Below are positions 23,847-32,181 of a stretch of 47,684 nt of DNA, one piece after another. Source of the DNA: Candidatus Desantisbacteria bacterium CG2_30_40_21 (lineage in GTDB: Bacteria; UBA9089; CG2-30-40-21). The stretch spans positions 1 through 47,684 of the forward strand of contig MNYI01000174.1 in assembly GCA_001873945.1 (NCBI GenBank), in the 5' to 3' direction. The position numbers and the translations under genes are program-made. Numbering within the stretch: position 1 is the first letter of the stretch; every line of letters starts with the position of its first letter. Below the pieces are notes generated by a model that worked only from the letters and a program-made list of their open reading frames with translations, was not told where the DNA came from and did not search any database.

Positions 23847-25313
23847 TTGCTAAATACATTTCCTCTAATTGAAAACATCCCCTTTATTAACCCTGTCCGA
23901 GTATTTCCCATCTTTAATGATTATAAATACCCCTTTTTTCTTGATAGTGGAATGAGTAAATATGGGCTTGGACAATATTCATTCATTGGCTTTGACCCGT
24001 TTCTGGTGTTCAAGAGCAAGGGAGAAAATGTGGAGATATTCGCAGGAGATTTTCGTAGGGGCGATCCTTACGATCAACCAATCCAGTTTCATGGCGACCC
24101 TTTTGCTATCCTTCGCCAAATTATTGACCAATACAAATTACCCATTCTGCCAGATCTCCCCTCATTTCTTGGTGGTGGGGTTGGGTATTTCAGTTATGAA
24201 ATGAAAAATCTCATCGAGAAATTACCAGTAAAGGCTATGGATGACATTGATATACCGGACTGTATTGTTTGCTTGTATGATGTTATCATCATCTTTGACC
24301 ATAAACAGAAACAGGTTTATATCTCTTCAAGCGGATTTCCAGAGCAGGATAATAACTTGCGTCAGAAGCGAGCTATTTATCGGATAAAATGGGTGAAGGA
24401 TCGATTAAAGGAGACAGGAGAAGTTAAAAGTGAAAAGTTAAAAGTGAAAAGTGAAGAGTTAGGAGAAAGGGGGCAGGAACATAAGCCAACTGAATCAATC
24501 ACCTCAAACCTTACCCATGAAGAATATATTCAAGCCGTTATAAAGGCAAAGGAATATATTGCTCAGGGCGATATCTATCAGGTGAACTTATCCCAAAGAT
24601 TGATGACAAACCTCGTGGTCCCTCCATTCAGGCTGTACCAACAATTAAGGAGAATAAACCCTGCCCCGTTTGGCAGCTATCTGGATTTTGGTGAGGTGGT
24701 GATTGCTGGCTCTTCTCCTGAAAGGTTTCTTTCAGTTGAGGGAAAAATTGTGGAAACAAGACCTATCAAGGGGACGCGACCACGGGGGGAAAATAGGGCT
24801 GAGGATAAAAGGCTTAGGCAGGAACTGCTTTTGAGCGAAAAAGATAGGGCTGAATTGATGATGATTGTTGACCTTTTGAGAAATGACCTTGGTCGGGTGT
24901 GCAAATATGGCTCAATTGTGGTTAAGAATATCAGAAGGCTGGAGTCGCATCCAACCGTATTTCACACAGTAGCTACGATTTGTGGTGAGCTTTCCACAAG
25001 GCATGACCGCTTTGACCTGCTCAAGGCATGTTTCCCCGGTGGCTCCATCACCGGTGCCCCAAAGATAAGAGCCATGGAGATAATCAATGAATTAGAGCCA
25101 AATAAGAGGCATATTTATACAGGTTGCATTGGTTATCTGAGTTTTACCGGTAGCATGGATATGAATATTGCTATCCGTACATTTTTAATAAAAGGCAATC
25201 AGGTTTATTTTCATGTTGGTGGCGGCATTGTGGCTGATTCTTCACCTGAGGACGAATATATGGAAACCTTTCATAAAGGTAAGGCATTGATAAAGGCTGT
25301 GGAAATAGCATAG
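23847..25313 (+). CDS. pabB: Aminodeoxychorismate synthase component I
   Basis: This 488-residue chorismate-binding enzyme uses ammonia to turn chorismate into 4-amino-4-deoxychorismate for folate synthesis. The motif ETRPIKGTRPRG has the lysine (PIKGT) that is typical of PabB; anthranilate synthases usually have PIAGT. Other landmarks are GGGVGYFSYEM, FPGGSITGAPK and VGGGIVADS. The start is TTG at 23847. A lysine-glutamate insert (VKSEKLKVKSEE, about residues 193-204) in the linker is encoded by an AGTGAAAAGT repeat and is not part of the family. No pabA is seen nearby. TrpE cannot be excluded fully. Confidence 0.88.
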   Translation: MLNTFPLIENIPFINPVRVFPIFNDYKYPFFLDSGMSKYGLGQYSFIGFDPFLVFKSKGENVEIFAGDFRRGDPYDQPIQFHGDPFAILRQIIDQYKLPILPDLPSFLGGGVGYFSYEMKNLIEKLPVKAMDDIDIPDCIVCLYDVIIIFDHKQKQVYISSSGFPEQDNNLRQKRAIYRIKWVKDRLKETGEVKSEKLKVKSEELGERGQEHKPTESITSNLTHEEYIQAVIKAKEYIAQGDIYQVNLSQRLMTNLVVPPFRLYQQLRRINPAPFGSYLDFGEVVIAGSSPERFLSVEGKIVETRPIKGTRPRGENRAEDKRLRQELLLSEKDRAELMMIVDLLRNDLGRVCKYGSIVVKNIRRLESHPTVFHTVATICGELSTRHDRFDLLKACFPGGSITGAPKIRAMEIINELEPNKRHIYTGCIGYLSFTGSMDMNIAIRTFLIKGNQVYFHVGGGIVADSSPEDEYMETFHKGKALIKAVEIA

Positions 25314-25517
25314 GTAGCATTGCATTCAGCTATCAAACGAGGGTAACTACTCAGCTTGGCACGCGAAAGGCAGTTAAGTAAGCTACCCGCAAAGCAAAAA
25401 AAGCAAAACGAAAGCAATCGTCCGTCATTCTTGCGAAGGCAGGAATCCAGAGGGAGGAATTGGGGGTCAACCTTGATTATAGAATACAAAATGGGAAACC
25501 AATTATCTTACTTATTT

Positions 25518-25544
25518 AATTCAGCAGATGACTTCTGCTGAATT
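25518..25544 (+). promoter_or_regulatory. Perfect hairpin in the pncC leader
   Basis: AATTCAGCAGA and TCTGCTGAATT form an 11-base perfect stem around a TGACT loop, ending eight bases before the AGGAGG site of pncC. The remaining part of the gap 25314-25517 holds a GTAACTACTCAGC core (about 25345) and a GTCATTCTTGC...GCAGGAATCCAG repeat fragment, and no gene. Confidence 0.5.
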
Positions 25545-25561
25545 GCAAAAGGAGGAATACC

Positions 25562-26041
25562 ATGAATATTGAAATGGAGATAGGAAGATTATTGACTATT
25601 AAAGGATTAACTCTATCTATCGCTGAATCCTGTACAGGTGGAATGGTATGCTCAAGGATAACAGATGTATCTGGCAGTTCTATATATTTTACAGGTGGGG
25701 TAATAGCTTACAGTAATAAGATAAAGATACAGATGCTTGGGGTAAAACAAGAGGCTCTGGATACCCATGGAGCAGTAAGTGCTCAGGTAGCCATAGAAAT
25801 GGCAAAGGGTGTCAGGGAAAGATACGAGACGAATATTGGGCTTGCTATCACTGGAATTGCAGGTCCTGATGGCGGAAGTCTACAAAAACCTGTTGGACTT
25901 GTATATCTATCGTTAAAGCCAAATACAGGAGAGACAATATGTAAAAAATGCAAATTCATTGGAGAAAGAAAAGATATTCGTATACAAAGTACACAAATGA
26001 TGCTTGAGATGCTTTTGGAGTATTTGATTAATGGCTCGTAA
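25562..26041 (+). CDS. pncC: Nicotinamide-nucleotide amidase (CinA C-terminal domain family)
   Basis: The 159-residue protein is a stand-alone CinA C-terminal domain that deamidates nicotinamide mononucleotide in the NAD salvage cycle. Signature motifs are LSIAESCTGGMVCSRITDVSG, GGVIAYSNKIK and AITGIAGPDGG; the catalytic serine lies in the first. AGGAGG precedes the ATG. The length is standard for PncC. Confidence 0.95.
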   Translation: MNIEMEIGRLLTIKGLTLSIAESCTGGMVCSRITDVSGSSIYFTGGVIAYSNKIKIQMLGVKQEALDTHGAVSAQVAIEMAKGVRERYETNIGLAITGIAGPDGGSLQKPVGLVYLSLKPNTGETICKKCKFIGERKDIRIQSTQMMLEMLLEYLINGS

Positions 26042-26083
26042 CATTTGTCTTCGTGAGTATGTATTCCCCTATTGTAGGACAAC

Positions 26084-27184
26084 ATGATTATTATCAAACG
26101 AATCAAGGATACTATTGAAAATACAATTTATGATGCCCTTTCAGAGATTAAATATAAACCTCAACATGAAAGAGTGCTAATTAAACCGTGTATTCCCAGT
26201 CCATGTCGTGTTGGAACTCCGTACATTGCCAGCCATAAGATAACAGCCGGGGTGATAAATTATTTAAGGCATCAGGGAATAGAAGAGATAATTGTTGGAG
26301 AGGGGCCATTACGGGATTATAATAGGACATTTGTCGTATCCGGATATGAAAAAATGTGTAAAGAGAAGGATGTAAGGCTAATAAACCTTCACTATGCAGA
26401 ACGAAGGGGTATAGCATGGGATTATGGAGAGATACAAATTCCATCGCTGATATTTGATTCAGAATATATCAATATTGCTAAACTAAAGGTTCATACCTCA
26501 ACAACCGTAACCCTTGGTATGAAAAACCAAATGGGATTGTTGAGAAAAGAGGATAATAAAAATATCCATCTACTCGGACTTCATCGTCCCATTGCTGCCC
26601 TGGCAAGTGTGATTAAGCCAAACCTGACCATTATTGACGCCATTAACGGGGAGCAAGGTGGACCGCCTGGAAAACATGGGCATGAGGTGCAGGGTATTAA
26701 TCTGGTTATCTGTGGCACTTCCCTTCTTTCTACAGACGCAACCGCAGCTCGTCTCATGGGGTTTTCCCTTGAGAATATCCTTCACCTATCGATAGCTAAG
26801 GATATGAACTTGAGTATTTTTGATGATGAGATGATGGGGGTACCCTTAGATGAATGCCAGATGAATTTTATACCATTAACCGATCATCGCAAGATATACA
26901 ATCTTTATTATCACTGGACAGATGAGACATGCAGCGGATGTCTGGGGCTGATGGCTGAGATACGGGCGACTGCCTTAACCCATCCGTGGCATCTGGGCAG
27001 ATTTATTCGACATGGATTGTTGCAACGGATTGACATATTTACTGGCAAACCCAAAATAATCATGGAAACCAATGGACATATCATTGGGATTGGTAACTGT
27101 ATGTTGGATATTGCCTCAAAGCATGGCATCCCCTTTGTCCCTGGCTGTCCACCGAGGGCTGTTGATGTGTTACGGAAGATATGA
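26084..27184 (+). CDS. DUF362 domain-containing protein
   Basis: This 366-residue protein has the DUF362 pattern: VLIKPCIPSPC at about residue 30, IIVGEGPL, NIAKLKVHTSTTVTLGMKNQ and IDAINGEQGGPPGKHG. A cysteine motif CSGCLGL and a final PGCPPRAVD could take part in cofactor binding. DUF362 proteins are common in anaerobes next to iron-sulfur proteins; their biochemical role is not established. It follows pncC by 42 bases and is followed by a family A repeat. Confidence 0.9.
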   Translation: MIIIKRIKDTIENTIYDALSEIKYKPQHERVLIKPCIPSPCRVGTPYIASHKITAGVINYLRHQGIEEIIVGEGPLRDYNRTFVVSGYEKMCKEKDVRLINLHYAERRGIAWDYGEIQIPSLIFDSEYINIAKLKVHTSTTVTLGMKNQMGLLRKEDNKNIHLLGLHRPIAALASVIKPNLTIIDAINGEQGGPPGKHGHEVQGINLVICGTSLLSTDATAARLMGFSLENILHLSIAKDMNLSIFDDEMMGVPLDECQMNFIPLTDHRKIYNLYYHWTDETCSGCLGLMAEIRATALTHPWHLGRFIRHGLLQRIDIFTGKPKIIMETNGHIIGIGNCMLDIASKHGIPFVPGCPPRAVDVLRKI

Positions 27185-27197
27185 GTAAGTGAAAAAC

Positions 27198-27429
27198 TAT
27201 ACTCAAGCGGGGCATAAATTGCGATTTTTCTCGGGGTGAGGATTAATCAAGGAGAGCAATAGCGCGTAAGGTGAGCAATAGCGTACTATTGCGAACCTGA
27301 ACAACGCGTCATTCCTGCCCCCGTTCCCCACTTTCGTGAGGACAAGCTTCACGAGGGTAAACTCCGGCAGGAATCCAGAGGGAACATTAAGACCAGCGAA
27401 AAACGCAATTTATGCCCCACTTGAGTATA
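27198..27429. repeat. Fold-back repeat, family A, copy 2, with nested insert
   Basis: It has the same termini as the copy at 60-219 (TATACTCAAG(C/T)GGGGCATAA), in inverted orientation. Relative to copy 1, an extra section of about 75 bases (about 27309-27388) carries GTCATTCCTGC...GCAGGAATCCAG with an inner CTTTCGTGAGGACAAGC. That section also exists separately at 44096-44142, so copy 2 has taken up a second repeat. Confidence 0.85.
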
Positions 27430-27518
27430 TGTCCAAAGAGTGATCAGAGGACAAAAGGAGATATATTGATGAGCAGTAGAGTGGAACAGGCATTCTTGCC
27501 TGTCATTGGTGGAAATAG

Positions 27519-29030
27519 ATGCATATTACCTTAATTTGTCCCCCATGGTATTCTATGGATACATCCCCTATCACCTCCAATAATCTTGGATTAGGGTATA
27601 TTGGTGCTTATTTAATTCAGCATGGTCATCGCGTAACGATTATTGATGGCGTATCTTGCGGGAATAAAAATTCGGTTCGGGTATCTACAAAATATCAGCG
27701 GGTGTATCGGATTGGGTTGGATTACGATGAGATTGTTAGCCGTATTCCAATAGCCACAGATATGATAGGGATTACTGCCCAATTTGTTAATCATGCCCAA
27801 ATTATTCGGGAATTGAGCTTGAAAATTAAAGCAAAATACTCACATCTCCCTCTGGTACTTGGCGGAGCATATCCATCAACCATGCCTGAACAAGCACTCA
27901 CGCAACAAATTGATTTCATAGTTGTTGGCGAGGGAGAGATACCTATGCTTGAACTGGCATCCGGGATTTCACCTGAAAAAATCCAAGGGCTTTATTATCA
28001 AGGGAAAGAACAAATATTCCAAACTTCAGAACTTCAAAACCTCTCAACTTCCGAGCTTTATTGTCAGAAAGGAGAACAAGTAACACAGGCAAGGGTTATT
28101 GAAAATCTTGATGATATCCCCTACCCTGCCCGACACCTTTTGCCTGCAGAAAAATATCTCTATACTGATGCACTTGGCAGAACTTCAAAGAAGCGTTCTC
28201 TTGAAATTTTGACATCCCGTGGCTGCCCTTTCAGGTGTACCTTTTGTGCCACGCACCCTGTTTTTGGTTATAAATGGCGAGCAAGGTCAGTATCCAATAT
28301 TATCCTTGAAATTAAACAACTTATCTGTGATTATGGCATACAACACATTAACTTTATTGATGATAATATCAGCCTCGATTCTGGGCGAATGAATAGTCTG
28401 CTGGATGGGCTTATCAAAGAGAATCTTGGTATTACCTGGTCAGCAGTCTCAGGCTTGCGAATTAGTACCCTGAATAAAGAGATATTGGAAAAAATACAGG
28501 CATCCGGAGGGACAAGAATAAACTTAGCTGTGGAAAGCGGGGATCCAATGATGCTTGATGCCATGAATAAAGGGCTGGATGTGGAAAAAATAAAGGAGAT
28601 AGTTGGAATATGCGGCAAACTTGGATTGAATCCGCGAGGCTACTTAATGGTTGGTTATCCGGGTGAAACACGGGAAAGCTTTTTGAAGAGTATAAAATTT
28701 TGCGAGGAACTTAAAATAGCAGGCATGAAGACATTCATTCTCTCTATTGCTCAACCATACCCAAAAACCTCACTCTGGGAGATGTGCAGGAAACAAGGGT
28801 ATCTTGTCAGGGATGATATAGAAAATGTGTTATTCTTCAGCGAATACCCACAACCAAACATCATTACCCCTGATTTTGACCAAAAAGAGATACATTTTCG
28901 ATTCAAACATGCTCAACGCAAGCTTAATCCGCTTGAATACTGGGGAGAGAAAATATTGCCGCGGGCATGGATAAAACAAATGATCCCAAAGGAATTGAAG
29001 GATAGGATTGTTTCTGGTGGTGACTCATAG
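27519..29030 (+). CDS. B12-binding-domain radical SAM protein
   Basis: The 503-residue protein starts MHITLICPPWYSMDTSP, followed by a cobalamin-binding-like Rossmann region (NNLGLGYIGAYLIQHGHRV, VVGEGEIPM). The radical SAM core begins at about residue 233 with SRGCPFRCTFCATH (C-x3-C-x2-C). LMVGYPGETRESF is typical of this subgroup, which often acts in methylation or sulfur insertion. The substrate is unknown. A short in-frame stretch (TSELQNLSTSEL, about residue 170) looks repeat-derived. A 21-codon frame from 27469 with a strong AAAGGAG overlaps the start. Confidence 0.87.
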   Translation: MHITLICPPWYSMDTSPITSNNLGLGYIGAYLIQHGHRVTIIDGVSCGNKNSVRVSTKYQRVYRIGLDYDEIVSRIPIATDMIGITAQFVNHAQIIRELSLKIKAKYSHLPLVLGGAYPSTMPEQALTQQIDFIVVGEGEIPMLELASGISPEKIQGLYYQGKEQIFQTSELQNLSTSELYCQKGEQVTQARVIENLDDIPYPARHLLPAEKYLYTDALGRTSKKRSLEILTSRGCPFRCTFCATHPVFGYKWRARSVSNIILEIKQLICDYGIQHINFIDDNISLDSGRMNSLLDGLIKENLGITWSAVSGLRISTLNKEILEKIQASGGTRINLAVESGDPMMLDAMNKGLDVEKIKEIVGICGKLGLNPRGYLMVGYPGETRESFLKSIKFCEELKIAGMKTFILSIAQPYPKTSLWEMCRKQGYLVRDDIENVLFFSEYPQPNIITPDFDQKEIHFRFKHAQRKLNPLEYWGEKILPRAWIKQMIPKELKDRIVSGGDS

Positions 29031-29110
29031 TATAACCGTTCATAACCATATTTTTTAACACAGAGAACACAAAGTATTATGAGTTACACAGAGTGAACTG
29101 AAAAAAACAC

Positions 29111-29139
29111 TTGACAGGAACAAAAGTTTATGGTATACT
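29111..29139 (+). promoter_or_regulatory. Predicted promoter of the efflux operon
   Basis: TTGACA at 29111-29116 and TATACT at 29134-29139 have a 17-base spacer, and the MarR gene starts 55 bases downstream. The TTTGATTATCAAA palindrome just after the -10 (about 29139-29151) could be a MarR operator. Confidence 0.7.
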
Positions 29140-29194
29140 TTGATTATCAAAATATTTTGTCCTCAAAGCTATTTCCCTTAAGGAGTAAACCATT

Positions 29195-29671
29195 ATGGAG
29201 AAAGAAACAGTGGCCAGCCGTGCTGAAAGGATATATTTTTTTCTGCCCAAGATAATGGAAAATTTGTTCTTTGGAACAAGACAAAAACTGGAGTATCCAG
29301 ACATAACGATTACTCAAATAAGAACACTTCGTATCTTAGTGGAGAATGATAACTGCACTATGAGTGAGTTAGGTGACCATGCCTGTGTAACCCTTGGAAC
29401 GATGACTACTACGGTCAATCATCTGGTGAAAAATAAACTTGTCAAGCGAATAAGAAGCACCCAAGATCGGAGATTGGTTCGGGTACAATTGACAGATTAT
29501 GGCAAGGGAATTATCCAAGAACACCAACAAAGATGCAAGGAACAATTAGCCGGAGCCATTCAAGGGTTGAAAGAGGAAGAACAGGAAAGATTGCTTACTG
29601 CTTTTTCCGATATTTATTCCATTGTCACCAAGATGAAAAAGAAGGGATTAAATAATAATGAAAACATTTAG
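29195..29671 (+). CDS. MarR-family transcriptional regulator
   Basis: The 158-residue protein has the MarR winged helix: TITQIRTLRILVEN, CTMSELGDHACVTLGTMTTT, then a wing STQDRRLVRVQLTDYG. It is the first gene of the efflux operon and overlaps the TolC-like gene by 14 bases, so the two are coupled. MarR proteins usually repress their own drug-efflux operon until a ligand binds. Confidence 0.92.
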   Translation: MEKETVASRAERIYFFLPKIMENLFFGTRQKLEYPDITITQIRTLRILVENDNCTMSELGDHACVTLGTMTTTVNHLVKNKLVKRIRSTQDRRLVRVQLTDYGKGIIQEHQQRCKEQLAGAIQGLKEEEQERLLTAFSDIYSIVTKMKKKGLNNNENI

Positions 29672-30950
29672 TAAAATTGTTAGACTTACATTCATCAGCA
29701 CAATCTTATTTTCTTTTGACACATTTGCAACAGATACAGTTAAGCAGTTAACAATCAATGACTGTATTAAGCTATCACTTGAACAGAATACGGATATTAT
29801 CATAGCCCATGAAGACCAAAAAATCGCAAAGGCACAGACCACCTCAGCCTGGTCCACTGTATGTCCTAAGTTGACCATTGAGACAGACTATGCAAAAATA
29901 CATTCTAAGCAGCTCCATGACACGATTGATTCATTCGCAGTAAAGCTATCCGCACAGCAGCTCGTCTGGGGCGGGCAGGTTATGCCGGTGCTGGAAGCAG
30001 CTAATTATGCCCTGAATCTGGCAGATGATAGTTTTCTTGTGAAAAAAAACACAGTTATTCTCATCGCAAAAGAGACCTATATAAATGTGCTTAAGACAGA
30101 GGAACTTGTCAAATCTGCCAGAGAGAATAAAAAACTGATAGAACAGATTATCACTCAAACAGAATCACTCATTTCTGCCGGACTTGCCACAAGAGCAGAC
30201 CTGCTCAAATTGCAACTCCAACTCAAGAATATTGAGCAGATGGTGATAAATACTGATAATGGGGCAAAGGTAGCCAAACAATCTCTCAACTTATTACTCG
30301 GGTTTCCAATAGATCAGTCCATTGAACTTAAACCTTATAAAACGACTGATTATAATGAATTATTAAATCTAAACACCAAAGAGCTGGTAACAAAAGCATT
30401 AACTCAAAGAAAAGAATTATCGCAATTAGATTATTCTGTCAAGTTATTAAACACACAGGCAGCAGTCATAAATAGTGCCACTCAACCTGTGGTCCTTTTT
30501 TCCGGCAACTATGGGCTGATCAATGATAAATTATCTTTTGATGTCGGGAGAGATAAAGACTGGCTGCTTGCCCTTGTAGCTAAATGGACTTTTTTTGATG
30601 CCAATGATACGCAGTCAAAGGTGGATGTGAATAGATCATCTATTAAAAAATTACAAGAATTACGCAAACAGCTGGTCAACGGCATAGAGCTGGAAGTCAA
30701 TATCATTGTCAATGGAATAACCTCTTCCATCGCCAAAATTGATGCTTCTCAAAAGGAACTTGAACTGGCAAAAGAAAATGTAAGCATAGCTGAAGAAAAA
30801 TACATTAATGGTCTGGGTACAAATCTGGACATCATTGATAGTCAAACATCGCTGTTAGCCGCACAAACTAATTTAATTAACGCAAATTATGATCTGGAAA
30901 TTGCAAAAGCTCGATTATATAAAGCCATTGGCGAGATGGATAAGATTTAA
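29658..30950 (+). CDS. TolC-family outer membrane efflux protein
   Basis: The 430-residue product has a signal peptide (residues 1-24) and long helical coiled-coil segments separated by strands, in two repeats as in TolC. LTINDCIKLSLEQNTDIIIA is the first-repeat landmark, and GLGTNLDIIDSQTSLLAAQTNL is a typical conserved stretch in the second. It forms the outer-membrane channel of the tripartite pump encoded by the next genes. Confidence 0.93.
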   Translation: MKTFSKIVRLTFISTILFSFDTFATDTVKQLTINDCIKLSLEQNTDIIIAHEDQKIAKAQTTSAWSTVCPKLTIETDYAKIHSKQLHDTIDSFAVKLSAQQLVWGGQVMPVLEAANYALNLADDSFLVKKNTVILIAKETYINVLKTEELVKSARENKKLIEQIITQTESLISAGLATRADLLKLQLQLKNIEQMVINTDNGAKVAKQSLNLLLGFPIDQSIELKPYKTTDYNELLNLNTKELVTKALTQRKELSQLDYSVKLLNTQAAVINSATQPVVLFSGNYGLINDKLSFDVGRDKDWLLALVAKWTFFDANDTQSKVDVNRSSIKKLQELRKQLVNGIELEVNIIVNGITSSIAKIDASQKELELAKENVSIAEEKYINGLGTNLDIIDSQTSLLAAQTNLINANYDLEIAKARLYKAIGEMDKI

Positions 30951-30962
30951 CAGGAGAAAAAT

Positions 30963-32024
30963 ATGAAAATAATAAAAACACTTGTTCGGAGCAGACACAT
31001 ATATCTGCCCTTACTACTAATAATGCTCACCATGCTTTCGTTTGGCTGCAACAATAAAAATAAAGACAAAGCAGAGAAACCTGTACAGGAGAAAATTGTA
31101 AAGGTATTTCCGGCTAAACAGGGGCATTTTATCCAAACACGCGATGTATCAGCTGAAACTCAGGCAAGCAAGGACATAACCCTCAGCGCCGAAACAAACG
31201 GCAAGGTTGAATGGATGAAAATATCCGTAGGAGACACTATTCAGCAGGGACAACTTATCGCTAAGATTGATGAGCAAATGGCAAAAGCTCAATTAGATGT
31301 TGCTTCTGCCAACTACAATTTTGCTTTAAGCAACTATGAAAGACAGAAACAGATATATGACAAAAAAATAATCTCTGACCAGCAGTTTGATGCAGCCAGA
31401 ACTCAGATGGAAACCGCAAAGGCAGGTCTTAAACTATCGCAGATACAAATGAAAAATACCAGCATATATGCTCCATTTGGCGGAATTGTTGCAGCCACTT
31501 TTGTTAATGAGAATGAGTTGACAAATATAGGCAGACCCGTTGTACGGATTGTCAATCTGGACACCATAAAAATTGTTGTCCCCGTAGTCGAAAAAGACAT
31601 AACCAACTTACACATTAACGATAAGACTGCAATAGAAATCACCAGCATTAAGAATGGTCAGTATAACGGCTCTATCAACAAAATCGGTTCTGTTGCCGAC
31701 CCATCTTCCAAAACATTTCCGGTAGAAATACTTGTCCGCAATCCAGACCATACCATCAAGGCTGGAATGCTTAGTACTATCAAATTCACTATCAACCGGT
31801 ACAACAATGTATTTGTTGTCCCACAAGACCTTATTGTTGAAGGAGAGAATTCGAAAGGTATAATGACCGTATCAAACAATGTTGTCTTCTTGAAAAAAGT
31901 TGAAGTTACTCTGCCGGAAAAAGACAAAATAGCTATACTATCGGGTATTTCCGAAGGAGACAAAATTATACATGTCGGTCACAAAAGTGTCTCTGATGGA
32001 GATTGTGTAGCTATTATTCAATGA
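30963..32024 (+). CDS. RND efflux periplasmic adaptor (HlyD/MFP family), probable lipoprotein
   Basis: The N-terminus ends in a lipobox-like MLSFGCNNK, so the protein is probably lipid-anchored. A lipoyl-like hairpin (EWMKISVGDTIQQGQLIAKID) flanks an alpha-hairpin (about residues 95-150), and IYAPFGGIVAATFVNENE is a family motif. The 353-residue adaptor links the RND pump (33289-36453) to the TolC-like channel. Only a 12-base gap separates it from tolC. The pump gene is displaced by a YhcG gene. Confidence 0.93.
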   Translation: MKIIKTLVRSRHIYLPLLLIMLTMLSFGCNNKNKDKAEKPVQEKIVKVFPAKQGHFIQTRDVSAETQASKDITLSAETNGKVEWMKISVGDTIQQGQLIAKIDEQMAKAQLDVASANYNFALSNYERQKQIYDKKIISDQQFDAARTQMETAKAGLKLSQIQMKNTSIYAPFGGIVAATFVNENELTNIGRPVVRIVNLDTIKIVVPVVEKDITNLHINDKTAIEITSIKNGQYNGSINKIGSVADPSSKTFPVEILVRNPDHTIKAGMLSTIKFTINRYNNVFVVPQDLIVEGENSKGIMTVSNNVVFLKKVEVTLPEKDKIAILSGISEGDKIIHVGHKSVSDGDCVAIIQ

Positions 32025-32076
32025 AAATGTGATTTACGGAAAATTTAGGCAGACATAGGATAAGATTTTTAGCCAC

Positions 32077-32120
32077 GAATGAACACGAATTTTTCTTTTC
32101 CAAAATATTCGTGTCCATTC
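32077..32120. repeat. Inverted repeat GAATGAACACGAAT
   Basis: GAATGAACACGAAT (32077-32090) pairs with ATTCGTGTCCATTC (32107-32120) with one mismatch. It sits between the adaptor gene and the YhcG gene and may mark the boundary of inserted DNA. Confidence 0.6.
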
Positions 32121-32181
32121 ATATCCAGTAGTGTTAATTTGTGGTTGAATAGTTACTGCTGGACAATAAGGAGTTTGAATC

